Part shown: positions 50,130 through 58,991 of the stretch, piece after piece
How positions within the stretch are numbered: position 1 is the stretch's first letter
How the letters are laid out: every line of letters begins with the position of its first letter
Assembly: GCA_036397875.1 (NCBI GenBank)
Contig: DASWIC010000048.1
Location: 1-64,000 of the forward strand
DNA from: SG8-41 sp036397875
GTDB lineage: Bacteria > Pseudomonadota > Gammaproteobacteria > Burkholderiales > SG8-41
Reading direction: 5' to 3'
DNA: 64,000 bases
Made by a program: the position numbers and the translations under genes
Notes under the pieces: model-generated
What the model was told of the DNA's origin: nothing
What the model saw: the letters and a program-made list of their open reading frames with translations, nothing else
The model's database searches: none

Positions 50130-50186
50130 TGGGTCGTGCGCAATGGGCAATGCGCGATTCCGTAATCCGCCACCCATTGCGCGATG
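50126..50186 (+). repeat. GTAATGG-type heptad element between eno and ftsB
   Basis: Heptads in phase: GTAATGG, GTCGTGC, GCAATGG, GCAATGC, GCGATTC, CGTAATC, CGCCACC, CATTGCG. GCGCAATGGG (50138-50147) and CCCATTGCGC (50173-50182) form a perfect 10-bp inverted repeat. It includes the eno stop and ends one base before the ftsB ATG. No Shine-Dalgarno is left for ftsB. Confidence 0.8.
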
Positions 50187-50492
50187 AAAGCGCTGACGCT
50201 CGTTCTTGCGGCCCTGATCGTGCTGATCCAGTATCCGTTGTGGATGGGAAAAGGGAGCTGGTTCCGAGTGTGGGAAGTGGATCAGCAGATCCGCGCGCAA
50301 CGCGAGACCAACCGTGACCTGCAGGGGCGCAATGCCGCGCTGGAAGCCGAGGTGCGCGATCTCAAGGTCGGATTGGATGCAGTCGAGGAACGGGCGCGCA
50401 GCGAGCTCGGCATGATCCGGCGGGACGAGATCTTTTTCCAGGTGCTGGAGGCATCGCCCGCGGCGGCGCCCCGGGAACCCGCGGCGCGCTGA
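50184..50492 (+). CDS. ftsB: Cell division protein FtsB
   Basis: Bitopic divisome protein forming a complex with FtsL and FtsQ. 102 residues: short N-terminus, one membrane segment (about 3-19, LTLVLAALIVLIQYPLW), then a coiled coil (about 35-65) and the conserved AEVRDLKVGLDAVEERARSE with LGMIRRDEIFFQV. Lies after eno as in most proteobacteria. The start codon abuts an inverted repeat arm and lacks a Shine-Dalgarno. Confidence 0.93.
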   Translation: MKALTLVLAALIVLIQYPLWMGKGSWFRVWEVDQQIRAQRETNRDLQGRNAALEAEVRDLKVGLDAVEERARSELGMIRRDEIFFQVLEASPAAAPREPAAR

Positions 50493-50493
50493 C

Positions 50494-51378
50494 ATGGCTG
50501 CGCCCGGCGCGATGGGCCCCGCCAGGGTCATTGACGGAGCGGCCGCCGCCCGCGAGATCCAGGCCCGGCTCAAGGAGCGGGTCTCGGCGCTCGGCCGGTT
50601 GAACGTACGGCCGGCGCTTGCCGCGGTCCTGGTCGGCGACGATCCCGCCTCGCGGATCTACCTGCGCAACAAGGCGCGCGCCTGTGCCGAGTCCGGCGTT
50701 CGTTCCGAGGTGCACGAGCTGCCGGCGGATTGCGCGCAACCCAGGCTCCAGGCCACTCTCGAGAAGCTCAACGCGGACCCCGGCGTCAGCGGGATCATCG
50801 TTCAGCTCCCGCTGCCGCGGCATCTGGACGCGGCAGCGGTTGCGACGACGATCTCTCCCTCAAAAGACGTCGATGGGTTGAGCTGGCACAACCTGGGCGC
50901 CCTGATGGCGGGGCACCCGTTGTTCGAGCCCTGCACGCCGCGGGGGGTGATGGCGCTGCTCGACCGGGCGGCAGTCGAGATCGATGGGCGGCGGGCGGTC
51001 GTAATCGGGCGGAGCACGATCGTCGGCAAGCCGATGGCGCTGATGCTGATGGCGCGCGGCGCAACCGTGACCATGTGCCACAGCCGCACCCGCGACCTCG
51101 CGGCGCACACGCTCCGTGCCGACATCCTGGTGGCCGCGGCCGGCCGGGCGGGCCTCGTCACCGGTGACATGGTGCAGCCGGGCGCCGCCGTCATCGACGT
51201 GGGCATCAACCGCCTGGCGAGCGGCAAGCTTGCCGGCGACGTGGATTTCGCGTCGGTCCGCGCGGTCGCCGCCTACATCACGCCGGTACCGGGCGGCGTG
51301 GGGCCGATGACGATCGCCATGGTCATCGCCAATACCGTGCTCGCCGCCGAGCGCAACCTCCCGTCGCGGCTGGCGTGA
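50494..51378 (+). CDS. folD: Methylenetetrahydrofolate dehydrogenase / cyclohydrolase
   Basis: Bifunctional folate enzyme (NADP-dependent dehydrogenase and methenyl cyclohydrolase). 294 residues: catalytic Lys in YLRNKARACAE, IIVQLPLPRHLD, PCTPRGVMALL, the cofactor motif VVIGRSTIVGKPMALML and the C-terminal PVPGGVGPMTIAMVIANT. Starts one base after ftsB. Confidence 0.95.
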   Translation: MAAPGAMGPARVIDGAAAAREIQARLKERVSALGRLNVRPALAAVLVGDDPASRIYLRNKARACAESGVRSEVHELPADCAQPRLQATLEKLNADPGVSGIIVQLPLPRHLDAAAVATTISPSKDVDGLSWHNLGALMAGHPLFEPCTPRGVMALLDRAAVEIDGRRAVVIGRSTIVGKPMALMLMARGATVTMCHSRTRDLAAHTLRADILVAAAGRAGLVTGDMVQPGAAVIDVGINRLASGKLAGDVDFASVRAVAAYITPVPGGVGPMTIAMVIANTVLAAERNLPSRLA

Positions 51379-51392
51379 GCGGCGGGCGACGC

Positions 51393-51539
51393 TCAGCACG
51401 AAAAGGCATTGGAGAAATTGAAGAACAGCTCCGGGCTGAAGTAACCCCGGAACGCGAAATAGGCGACGAGCGCCGCGAGCACGGCCAGCATCATCCACAG
51501 CAGGATGCGCCTGCCCTGCGACATGCGCACTTCGAGCAT
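51393..51539 (-). CDS. Small single-span membrane protein (48 residues)
   Basis: Reading the minus strand from ATG 51539 gives a 48-residue protein: a short basic N-terminus (MLEVRMSQGRR), one hydrophobic helix (about 12-29, ILLWMMLAVLAALVAYFA), then FRGYFSPELFFNFSNAFSC and TGA. The clean membrane helix and the ordered C-terminal part make it a real gene rather than chance. A second Met at residue 6 could be the start. A TTGTGC-N16-TATAGA promoter lies upstream. I do not recognise a function. It is convergent with folD and divergent from the large oxidoreductase. Confidence 0.65.
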   Translation of the reverse strand: MLEVRMSQGRRILLWMMLAVLAALVAYFAFRGYFSPELFFNFSNAFSC

Positions 51540-51725
51540 GTGTGTCGCGCCCGGTCTATAGCCAGAAGGCATTATTGCACAACCCCCGCGCTCCCCCGGC
51601 TGACCGCGCCGGGCGCAGACCGCTGCCTCGACCTATCCGGCGCATATGAAAAGAACGCGGGGTTATGAAGGCACCGCACCGCGGTTGATATAATTTCGTG
51701 TTTTCCACTCGCTTCCCGCGCACAC
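51540..51725 (+). other. Divergent spacer before the fused oxidoreductase
   Basis: 186 bases without a coding region I can support. It holds the minus-strand promoter candidate above and, on the plus strand, a perfect TATAAT at 51689-51694 preceded by no good -35. Transcription from it would start near 51701, about 25 bases before the TTG start of the next gene. Confidence 0.5.
51555..51582 (-). promoter_or_regulatory. Candidate promoter for the small membrane protein
   Basis: On the minus strand: TTGTGC (51582-51577), 16 bases, TATAGA (51560-51555). The ATG at 51539 would follow a leader of about 10 bases. Confidence 0.4.
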
Positions 51726-54700
51726 TTGGATTCACGCACCATTCCGGCACCCGGCTTCGGCTGCACCTTCGACGATCTCTATGCGCGCGAGGGGGTGGTC
51801 CGGCTCGACCAGCATTTTCTCGCGCGGCTGAAGGAAAGCGATGGGGCGCTCCACGGCGAGCTGGTGCGAGCGCGCGGCGATCCCGCCACGCTCGCGCCGA
51901 AACAGGAATCCGCGCTGCTCCTCGCGCTGGCGCCGCACCTCGAGCAGTTCGTCGCGTGCCTGTTCGGGATCGAAACCGAAGTCCAGGCGCTGGCGGCGGA
52001 GCATCACCGGATGGCACCGCTCTACCGGGTCAAACGGCAGTTCGTGCAGCGCAAGGCGATGCATCGTTACGCAGCGCACGAGGCCGTGGCCTTCGACGGC
52101 GCCGCGCTCGAGCGCGAGCTGGAAGCGGCGTTCGGCGAGCCTTTCACCGAGCTCGCTTACGCGCGTCACGTCGCGCGCTGGCAGGAGAACGAAGCGGTGC
52201 ACGCGGCGCACCTCGAATCGGCGCTGCGCTACGCGGCGTGGGCCGCGCATACCGAGGCAGGAAGGGCGCGCCGCGCGTCGGGAGTGCTGTTTAAGGCGCC
52301 GGCCAAGATCGATCCGCGGCGGCTGATCCCGGTGGCAAGCGATGAAGCGGGCGGATACCGGAGCCACCGCCTCGAGCCCCACCATCTGCGGCGGCGCGAT
52401 GGGTTCAAGCTCACCGATCCCGGCGCGGATCTCGTGCACGCGCTCGACGAGGCGAATTACTGCATCTGGTGCCACGAGCAGGGCAAGGACTCCTGCTCCA
52501 AGGGCCTGCTGGAGAAGGGCGCGACGGGGCGCGGGACGGCTTCCTTCAAGAAAAGCGCATTTGGCGTCACCCTGGCGGGCTGCCCGCTCGAGGAGAAGAT
52601 CTCGGAGTTCCACCAGGCGAAGGCCGAGGGGCACGCCATCGGCGCGCTCGCCATCATCGTCGTGGACAACCCCATGGTCGCGGCGACCGGCCATCGGATC
52701 TGCAACGACTGCATGAAATCGTGCATCTACCAGAAGCAGGAGCCGGTCGACATTCCGCAGGCGGAGACGCGCACGCTGCGGGACGTGCTCGAGCTGCCGT
52801 GGGGGTTTGAAATCTATTCGCTGCTTACGCGCTGGAACCCGCTCAACATCCGGGCGCCCTATCCCAGGCCGGCAAGCGGCAGGCGCGTGCTGATCGCCGG
52901 CATGGGCCCGGCGGGAATCGCGCTCGCGCATCACCTGATGAACGAGGGGCACACCGTCGTCGGCATAGACGGGCTCAAGATCGAGCCGCTGCCGGCCGGT
53001 CTCTCGGGCGTGGATGAACACGGGGCGCCAGTGCCATTCCAGCCGGTGCGCGACGTGCGTGACATCACCGAGCCGCTCGATCGGCGCGTCATGGCGGGCT
53101 TCGGCGGCGTGGCGGAATACGGCATCACGGTGCGGTGGGACAAGAATTTCCTCAGGGTGCTGCGGCTCCTGCTCGAGCGCCGGCGGCAGTTCGCGATGTT
53201 CGGCGGCGTGCGCTTCGGCGGCACATTGACCGCCGACGAGGCTTTCGCCATGGGCTTCGACCACGTTGCGCTCGCGCTCGGTGCCGGGCGGCCGACCGTG
53301 CTCGACCTGCCGAACGGGCTCGTGCGCGGCGTGCGGGCGGCATCGGACTTCCTGATGGGGCTGCAACTGACCGGTGCGGCGAAAACGGACTCGCTCGCCA
53401 ACATGCAGTTGCGGTTGCCCGTCGTGGTGATCGGCGGCGGATTGACTGCCATCGACACCGCGACCGAGGCGCTCGCGTACTATCCCCTGCAGGTGGAGAA
53501 GTTCCTACGGCGCTACGAGCAACTCGCGCGCGAGCACGGCGAGGCGGCGGCGCGGACCGCGTGGGACGAGGAGGAGCGGGGCATCGCGGACGAATGGCTG
53601 TCCCACGCGCGCGCGGTACGCGACGAGCGCATGCGCGCCGCCGCGGAGCAGCGCGCGCCCCACCTCATCGAGTTGCTGCAGGGGTGGGGCGGGGTCACCA
53701 TCGCCTACCGCAGGCGGCTGATCGACAGCCCTTCCTACACCCTCAATCACGAGGAAGTGCACAAGGCGCTCGAGGAAGGCATACGGTTCGCGGAAGGGCT
53801 GGTCCCGCTCGCGGTGGAGGTCGACGCGCGGGGGCATGCTCGCGCCCTCAAGGTTTCGGTGCAGCGCAGGGGAGAGGACGGCCGGTGGGTGGAAGCCGCG
53901 CGGACCGAGCTGCCGGCGCGGACGCTCCTGATCGCAGCCGGCACCCACCCGAATACGGTGATTGCACGGGAGGAGCCGGGGCGTTTCAAGCTCGACGGCG
54001 AGTATTTCCAGGCCTGCGATGAAAGTGGCGCGCCGGTCGCGGCCGAGCGGTCCATCTCCAAGCCGTCGCAGCCGCAGGTGCTGCTCGCGCGCCGCGACGA
54101 TGGGCGCTTCGTGAGCTACTTCGGCGACGTGCACCCGTCGTACTTCGGCAACGTGGTCAAGGCGCTGGGCAGCGCCAAGCAGGGCTATCCGGTGGTGAGC
54201 CGCGTGCTCGAGCGGGTCAGTCCGGCGTCGGCATCGAGCGACTCGCAGTTCACCGGGCGCCTGAACCGGGAGTTGCGCGCGACCGTGCACGAAGTGAACC
54301 GGCTGACCCCCCTGATCGTCGAGGTCGTGGTGAAGGCGCCGGCTGCGGCGCGGCGGTTCCGGCCCGGCCAGTTCTATCGCCTGCAGAATTTCGAGATGCT
54401 CGCGCGCCAGGTCGACGAGACGCGACTGATGATGGAGGGCATCGCGCTCACGGGCGCGTGGGTGGACGCGGCGCGCGGCCTGGTCTCGCTGATCACGCTC
54501 GAGATGGGCGGCTCATCCGATCTGTGCGTGCTGCTCAGGCCGGGAGACCCGGTGGTGGTGATGGGGCCGACCGGCACGCCGACCGAGATTCCCAAAGGCG
54601 AGACCGTGATCCTCGCGGGAGGGGGGCTCGGCAACGCGGTGCTGTTCTCGATCGGCCAGGCCATGCGGCGCGCGGGGAACCGGGTGCTCTACTTCGCGGG

Positions 54701-55256
54701 CTACAAGCACATGACGGACCGCTACAAGATCTCGGAGATCGAGGCGGCCGCGGACACGGTGATCTGGTGCTGCGACGAGGAGCCGGGATTCACGCCCGAG
54801 CGCCCGCAGGACCGGGCGGTCGTCGGCAACATCGTGCAGGGCATGCATGCCTATGCCAGCGGCGCCCTGGGCGCGCAGCCGATCCCGTTCGGCGCCGCGG
54901 ACCGCGTCATGGCCATCGGCTCGGACCGCATGATGGGCGCGGTGGCGCGCGCGCGGCACGACCTGCTGAAGCCCTTTCTCAAGCCCGGCCACCGCGGCAT
55001 CGGCTCGATCAATTCGCCGATGCAATGCATGATGAAGGAAATCTGCGCGCAGTGCCTGCAGCCGCACCTGGACGCGCACACCGGGAAAGTGAGCTACGTC
55101 TTCTCCTGCTTCAACCAGGATCAGCCGCTCGACCGCGTGGACTGGACGGCGCTCGATGCGCGGCTGCGCCAGAACTCCGTGCAGGAAAAGCTCGCGGCCG
55201 AATGGATCGATCACTGCCTGGTGGATCTCGGCGCGCGCGACATGCAGCGGATCTGA
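51726..55256 (+). CDS. Fused GltD/NfnB- and NfnA/PyrK-like flavin/iron-sulfur oxidoreductase
   Basis: A 1176-residue multidomain protein. Residues 1-235 are a helical part I do not recognise. Next comes a GltD/NfnB-like part: iron-sulfur cysteines at 246, 249, 257 and 286 (CIWC...SC...GCPL) and 326, 329, 333 (CNDCMKSC), FAD motif GMGPAG at 392-397 and a NAD(P) motif VVIGGGLTAIDTATEA near 567-582. From about 860 on it looks like a ferredoxin-reductase/NfnA-PyrK part, with AGGGLGNAVLFSIGQAM and cysteines 1101, 1107, 1110 and 1128 for a 2Fe-2S cluster. This is the domain set of NADH-dependent ferredoxin:NADP oxidoreductase on one chain. Start is TTG, the only candidate upstream. The reaction is inferred. 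Confidence 0.8.
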   Translation: MDSRTIPAPGFGCTFDDLYAREGVVRLDQHFLARLKESDGALHGELVRARGDPATLAPKQESALLLALAPHLEQFVACLFGIETEVQALAAEHHRMAPLYRVKRQFVQRKAMHRYAAHEAVAFDGAALERELEAAFGEPFTELAYARHVARWQENEAVHAAHLESALRYAAWAAHTEAGRARRASGVLFKAPAKIDPRRLIPVASDEAGGYRSHRLEPHHLRRRDGFKLTDPGADLVHALDEANYCIWCHEQGKDSCSKGLLEKGATGRGTASFKKSAFGVTLAGCPLEEKISEFHQAKAEGHAIGALAIIVVDNPMVAATGHRICNDCMKSCIYQKQEPVDIPQAETRTLRDVLELPWGFEIYSLLTRWNPLNIRAPYPRPASGRRVLIAGMGPAGIALAHHLMNEGHTVVGIDGLKIEPLPAGLSGVDEHGAPVPFQPVRDVRDITEPLDRRVMAGFGGVAEYGITVRWDKNFLRVLRLLLERRRQFAMFGGVRFGGTLTADEAFAMGFDHVALALGAGRPTVLDLPNGLVRGVRAASDFLMGLQLTGAAKTDSLANMQLRLPVVVIGGGLTAIDTATEALAYYPLQVEKFLRRYEQLAREHGEAAARTAWDEEERGIADEWLSHARAVRDERMRAAAEQRAPHLIELLQGWGGVTIAYRRRLIDSPSYTLNHEEVHKALEEGIRFAEGLVPLAVEVDARGHARALKVSVQRRGEDGRWVEAARTELPARTLLIAAGTHPNTVIAREEPGRFKLDGEYFQACDESGAPVAAERSISKPSQPQVLLARRDDGRFVSYFGDVHPSYFGNVVKALGSAKQGYPVVSRVLERVSPASASSDSQFTGRLNRELRATVHEVNRLTPLIVEVVVKAPAAARRFRPGQFYRLQNFEMLARQVDETRLMMEGIALTGAWVDAARGLVSLITLEMGGSSDLCVLLRPGDPVVVMGPTGTPTEIPKGETVILAGGGLGNAVLFSIGQAMRRAGNRVLYFAGYKHMTDRYKISEIEAAADTVIWCCDEEPGFTPERPQDRAVVGNIVQGMHAYASGALGAQPIPFGAADRVMAIGSDRMMGAVARARHDLLKPFLKPGHRGIGSINSPMQCMMKEICAQCLQPHLDAHTGKVSYVFSCFNQDQPLDRVDWTALDARLRQNSVQEKLAAEWIDHCLVDLGARDMQRI

Positions 55257-55266
55257 GGGCCTCGCG

Positions 55267-56589
55267 TTACGCCGTAGCGCGCAGCACGCCATCGAGCGTC
55301 GCGCCCAGTTCCTCCAGTTGGGCGGGACTGATAATGAGCGGCGGGGACAGCGCGATGATGTCGCCGGTTACCCGGATCAAGAGCCCATTCTCTAAGCACT
55401 TGAGGAAGGCCTGGTAGCCGCGCGCTCCCGGGCTTCCGGGCAGGGGCTCGAGCTCGATTCCCGCCATCAGGCCGAAATTGCGGACGTCGATCACCGGGCC
55501 CGCGCCGTTCAGGTGGTGCACGACCTCCGCGAAGCGGGGCGCGAGCTCCCGCGCGCGCTCAAAGAGCTTCTCCTCGTGGTAGAGCGCGAGCGTCGCCTCC
55601 GCGGCGGCCGTGGCAAGCGGATGGCCCGAATAGGTGTAGCCGTGAGGGAATTCGATCGCGTCGAGTGGCGCGCGGTTCACCACCGTCTCGTAGATGTCGC
55701 GGCGCACGATCACCCCGGCGAGCGGGACAGTGCCGCTCGTGACGCCCTTGGCGAAGGTGATCATGTCCGGCGTCACGCCGAACGTCTGGGCCGCAAACGC
55801 GCGCCCCGTGCGGCCAAAGCCGGTGATCACCTCGTCGAAGATCAGAAGCAGCCCGTGCCGGTCGCAAATCGCACGCAGCCGCTCCAGGTATCCCTGAGGC
55901 GGAACCAGCACGCCGGTCGAGCCGGCAATGGGCTCCACGATCACCGCCGCGATATTGGAAGCGTCGTGCAGCGGGATGATGCGCGACTCCAGGTCGTCGG
56001 CAAGATGCGCCCCCCAGGCCGGCTGCCCGCGGCTGTAAGCGTTGCGCTCGAGGTTGTGGGTGTGCGGCAGATGATCGACCCGCGGGAGCATATTGCCGAA
56101 GGCCTTGCGCGTGGCGGGAATGCCGCCCACCGAAATGCCGCCGAAGCCCACCCCGTGATACCCGCGCTCGCGACCGATGAGCACGTTGCGGTGACCTTCC
56201 CCGCGCGCGCGCTGGTAGGCGAGCGCAAGCTTCAGCGCGGTGTCGACCGCCTCCGAGCCCGAATTCGCGAAGAAGACGTGATCGAGCCCCTCGGGGGCCA
56301 TCTGGGCCACCAGCGCGGCGGCGCGGAATTCCCCGGGATGCCCCATCTGAAACAAGGGCGAATAGTCGAGCGTCTCGGCCTGGCGGCGGATCGCCTCGAC
56401 GATTTTCGGGCGGCAGTGCCCCGCATTCACGCACCACAGGCCTGCCGTGCCGTCGAGGATTCGCTGCCCGCTTTCGGTCGTGTAGTGCATGTCCCGGGCG
56501 GAGACCAGAATCCGCGGCGCAGCCTTGAACTGCCGGTTGGCGGTGAAGGGCATCCAGAACGGCTCGAGCGGGTAATCGCGCGGGGGCAT
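55267..56589 (-). CDS. Omega-amino acid--pyruvate aminotransferase
   Basis: Class III PLP aminotransferase of 440 residues. N-terminal FWMPFTANRQFKAAPRIL is nearly diagnostic for the beta-alanine:pyruvate (omega-amino acid) group. PLP Lys281 lies in MITFAKGVTSGT, Asp252 in LLIFDEVITGFGRTG, and the phosphate-binding ANSGSEAVDTALK is at 108-120. It would transfer the amino group of beta-alanine or similar amines to pyruvate. Convergent with the large oxidoreductase (10 bases) and divergent from the ABC protein. Confidence 0.87.
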   Translation of the reverse strand: MPPRDYPLEPFWMPFTANRQFKAAPRILVSARDMHYTTESGQRILDGTAGLWCVNAGHCRPKIVEAIRRQAETLDYSPLFQMGHPGEFRAAALVAQMAPEGLDHVFFANSGSEAVDTALKLALAYQRARGEGHRNVLIGRERGYHGVGFGGISVGGIPATRKAFGNMLPRVDHLPHTHNLERNAYSRGQPAWGAHLADDLESRIIPLHDASNIAAVIVEPIAGSTGVLVPPQGYLERLRAICDRHGLLLIFDEVITGFGRTGRAFAAQTFGVTPDMITFAKGVTSGTVPLAGVIVRRDIYETVVNRAPLDAIEFPHGYTYSGHPLATAAAEATLALYHEEKLFERARELAPRFAEVVHHLNGAGPVIDVRNFGLMAGIELEPLPGSPGARGYQAFLKCLENGLLIRVTGDIIALSPPLIISPAQLEELGATLDGVLRATA

Positions 56590-56662
56590 GGTTCGCGGGC
56601 AGTCTCAAATGGGTCGTTACTATTTTGCCAGCGCCGCCGAGGTTCAGCCATACTGCGGACGA

Positions 56663-58186
56663 ATGAGTCGAATCGCGTTGTGCCTGGTAGCACTCCTGCT
56701 GACGCCCGCGCTGGCGCCGGCCCAGCCGGTCGTCAACGTCGGCTCAAAGCGCTTCACCGAGTCCTACATCCTGGCCGAGATCATGTCAGGCACGGTGGCG
56801 GCGGCAGGGGAAGCCCGGGTGCGGCACCACCAGGGGCTCGGCAATACCGCGATCCTGTTCTCCGCGCTGAAGAGCGGCGCGATCCATGCCTACCCCGAGT
56901 ACACCGGGACCATTGCCTTCGAGCTGCTGGGGCTGCAGCGCGTGCCGGGTCTCGCGGAACTCAACCGGTTGCTCGCGCCACACGGGGTGGCCGCGAGCGT
57001 GCCGTTCGGATTTGGCAACACCTATGCCCTGGCGATGCGCGCAGAACACGCCGAGGCGCTGGCGATTTCACGACTGTCCGATCTGGCGCGGCATCCCGGC
57101 CTCAAGCTCGCGCTGTCCCAGGAATTCCTCAACCGCAGGGACGGGTGGCCCGCGTTGCGCCAGGCATACGGGTACTCCTTCGCCGGCGTCCGCGGCCTCG
57201 ATCACGGGCTCGCGTACGAGGCGCTCGCGGGCGGCCAGGTGGACGTCATCGACGCCTACACGACCGATGCCAAGATTGCGCGTTACCGGCTGCGCGTGCT
57301 GGAGGACGATCTTCGGTTCTTTCCGGCATACGATGCATTGATCCTCCACCGCCGCGAATTCGAGAGGGAGTTTCCGCGCTCGTGGAACGGATTGCAACGG
57401 CTGGCGGGCCGCATCAGCGTCGAGCGGATGACGGCAATGAACGCGGCAGTCGAGCTTTCGGGCTCGTCGTTCGCGGCGGTCGCGAAGCGTTTTCTGGACG
57501 CGGCCCCCACCGAGGCGCAGGAAGCGCCGAGCAGGCGGCGGTCGTTTCTCGCTGCGCTGGCGGGCCCCGACCTCTGGCGTCTCACCGTCGAGCATCTGGC
57601 GCTGGTGGGGGTCTCACTCGCGCTGGGAGTGGCGGTTGGCCTGCCGCTGGGTGTCTGGGCGGACCGGGCGCCGCGCGCGCGCTACTGGATACTGGCCGCG
57701 GCCGGGGTGCTGCAGACGGTGCCGGCTCTTGCGCTACTCGCGTTCCTGATCGCCGCGCTCGACCGCATTGGCACGCTGCCCGCGATCATTGCCCTGTTTC
57801 TGTATTCATTGCTGCCGATTGTCCGCAATACGGAATCGGGGCTGGGCGGCGTCCCGGGCTCCCTGCGGCAGTCGGCGATCGCCCTGGGGCTGACCGACTG
57901 GCCGCGATTGCGGTTGATCGAGCTCCCCCTCGCCGCACGCTCGATACTCGCGGGCATCAAGACGGCGGCGGTTATCAATGTGGGCACCGCCACCATCGCG
58001 GCCTTCATCGGCGCAGGGGGCTACGGCGAGCGCATCGTGGCCGGGCTCGCGGTCAACGACCATGTGTTATTGCTGGCGGGAGCCGCCCCGGCGGCACTGA
58101 TGGCGCTGGCCGTCCAGTGGGCTTTTGACCTGTTCGAGCGCCGGTTCTTCCGGGAACCGCCCGGCCAGCAGTCGCGCCGGTCGTGA
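56663..58186 (+). CDS. Fused substrate-binding/permease protein of osmoprotectant (OpuC-type) ABC transporter
   Basis: 507 residues. Signal peptide (about 1-20), then a glycine betaine/choline-binding domain beginning VVNVGSKRFTESYILAEI and including GQVDVIDAYTTDAKI near 200. From about 305 a permease domain with several membrane segments carries the inner-membrane loop SLRQSAIALGLTDWPRLRLIELPLA and later VGTATIAAFIGAGGYGERI. The order binding protein then permease on one chain is known in some OpuC/Yeh-type systems. The frame opens at 56588; the ATG at 56663 gives a good signal peptide. No ATPase gene lies beside it, which is unusual. Confidence 0.85.
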   Translation: MSRIALCLVALLLTPALAPAQPVVNVGSKRFTESYILAEIMSGTVAAAGEARVRHHQGLGNTAILFSALKSGAIHAYPEYTGTIAFELLGLQRVPGLAELNRLLAPHGVAASVPFGFGNTYALAMRAEHAEALAISRLSDLARHPGLKLALSQEFLNRRDGWPALRQAYGYSFAGVRGLDHGLAYEALAGGQVDVIDAYTTDAKIARYRLRVLEDDLRFFPAYDALILHRREFEREFPRSWNGLQRLAGRISVERMTAMNAAVELSGSSFAAVAKRFLDAAPTEAQEAPSRRRSFLAALAGPDLWRLTVEHLALVGVSLALGVAVGLPLGVWADRAPRARYWILAAAGVLQTVPALALLAFLIAALDRIGTLPAIIALFLYSLLPIVRNTESGLGGVPGSLRQSAIALGLTDWPRLRLIELPLAARSILAGIKTAAVINVGTATIAAFIGAGGYGERIVAGLAVNDHVLLLAGAAPAALMALAVQWAFDLFERRFFREPPGQQSRRS

Positions 58187-58390
58187 ATCCCGGCACACGC
58201 GGGCTCGGCCCATAGCCCCGGGATCGAGGGAACGGGACCGGGTCCGGACTGAACTAATCATCGGCCAACCTGTCCCTGCAAGGAGGATCGGTTCGCGTCA
58301 TTCGGGCGCGGTGCGGCCGGGTATACTTGCCGTATTCGAGGGCGAGCCTGCCGCCCGACTCGGACAACAAGAAACTCAGGGACGGGTTTG

Positions 58391-58990
58391 ATGAGCGATC
58401 GCGAACTCGATCAGCAGCTGGTCGAGCGCGCGCAGCGTGGCGACAAGCATGCGTTCGAGCTGCTGGTGGGCAAATACCAGCGCAAGCTTGCCCGGCTGCT
58501 GTCGCGCTTCATCCGCGACTCGACCGAAGTCGAGGACGTGACGCAGGAGGCCTTCATCAAGGCCTACCGGGCGTTGCCGACGTTTCGCGGTGACAGCGCG
58601 TTCTACACGTGGCTGTACCGGATCGGCATCAATACCGCCAAGAACTACCTGGTGGCGATGGGGCGGCGGGCGCCGACCACGACGGACATAGACAGCGAGG
58701 AGGCGGAGGGCATCGAGGACGGCGACCAACTGCGCGACCTCAACACGCCGGAGAACGAGTTGATGAGCCGGCAGGTCGCGGAAACCGTGAACCAAACCCT
58801 CGCCGCGCTGCCTGAGGAACTGAGGACCGCCATCACCCTGCGGGAAATCGAGGGACTCAGCTACGAGGATATTGCCAATATAATGAGTTGCCCGATCGGC
58901 ACGGTCCGATCGCGGATTTTCCGGGCACGCGAGGCGATTGCCGCGAAATTGAGGCCGCTGCTGGGGACCCGGAAAGACAGGAGATGGTGA
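58391..58990 (+). CDS. rpoE: RNA polymerase sigma factor RpoE
   Basis: ECF sigma factor for envelope stress. 199 residues: region 2 with VEDVTQEAFIKAYRAL (near 47-62) and FRGDSAFYTWLYRIGINTAK, region 4 with EGLSYEDIANIMSCPIGTVRSRIFRAR. First gene of rpoE-rseA-rseB-degP. A TTG one codon earlier is possible, but the ATG is preferred. The 204-base upstream spacer has a TATACT at about 58321 and a TGAACTAA...TGTC stretch that weakly resembles a sigma-E promoter. Autoregulation is likely from the family but not proved here. Confidence 0.95.
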   Translation: MSDRELDQQLVERAQRGDKHAFELLVGKYQRKLARLLSRFIRDSTEVEDVTQEAFIKAYRALPTFRGDSAFYTWLYRIGINTAKNYLVAMGRRAPTTTDIDSEEAEGIEDGDQLRDLNTPENELMSRQVAETVNQTLAALPEELRTAITLREIEGLSYEDIANIMSCPIGTVRSRIFRAREAIAAKLRPLLGTRKDRRW

Positions 58991-58991
58991 G

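Noticed and set aside
58250..58285. Sigma-E promoter upstream of rpoE
   Set aside because: TGAACTAA and TGTC only partly match the consensus and the spacing is one or two bases short; too weak to list as a feature.
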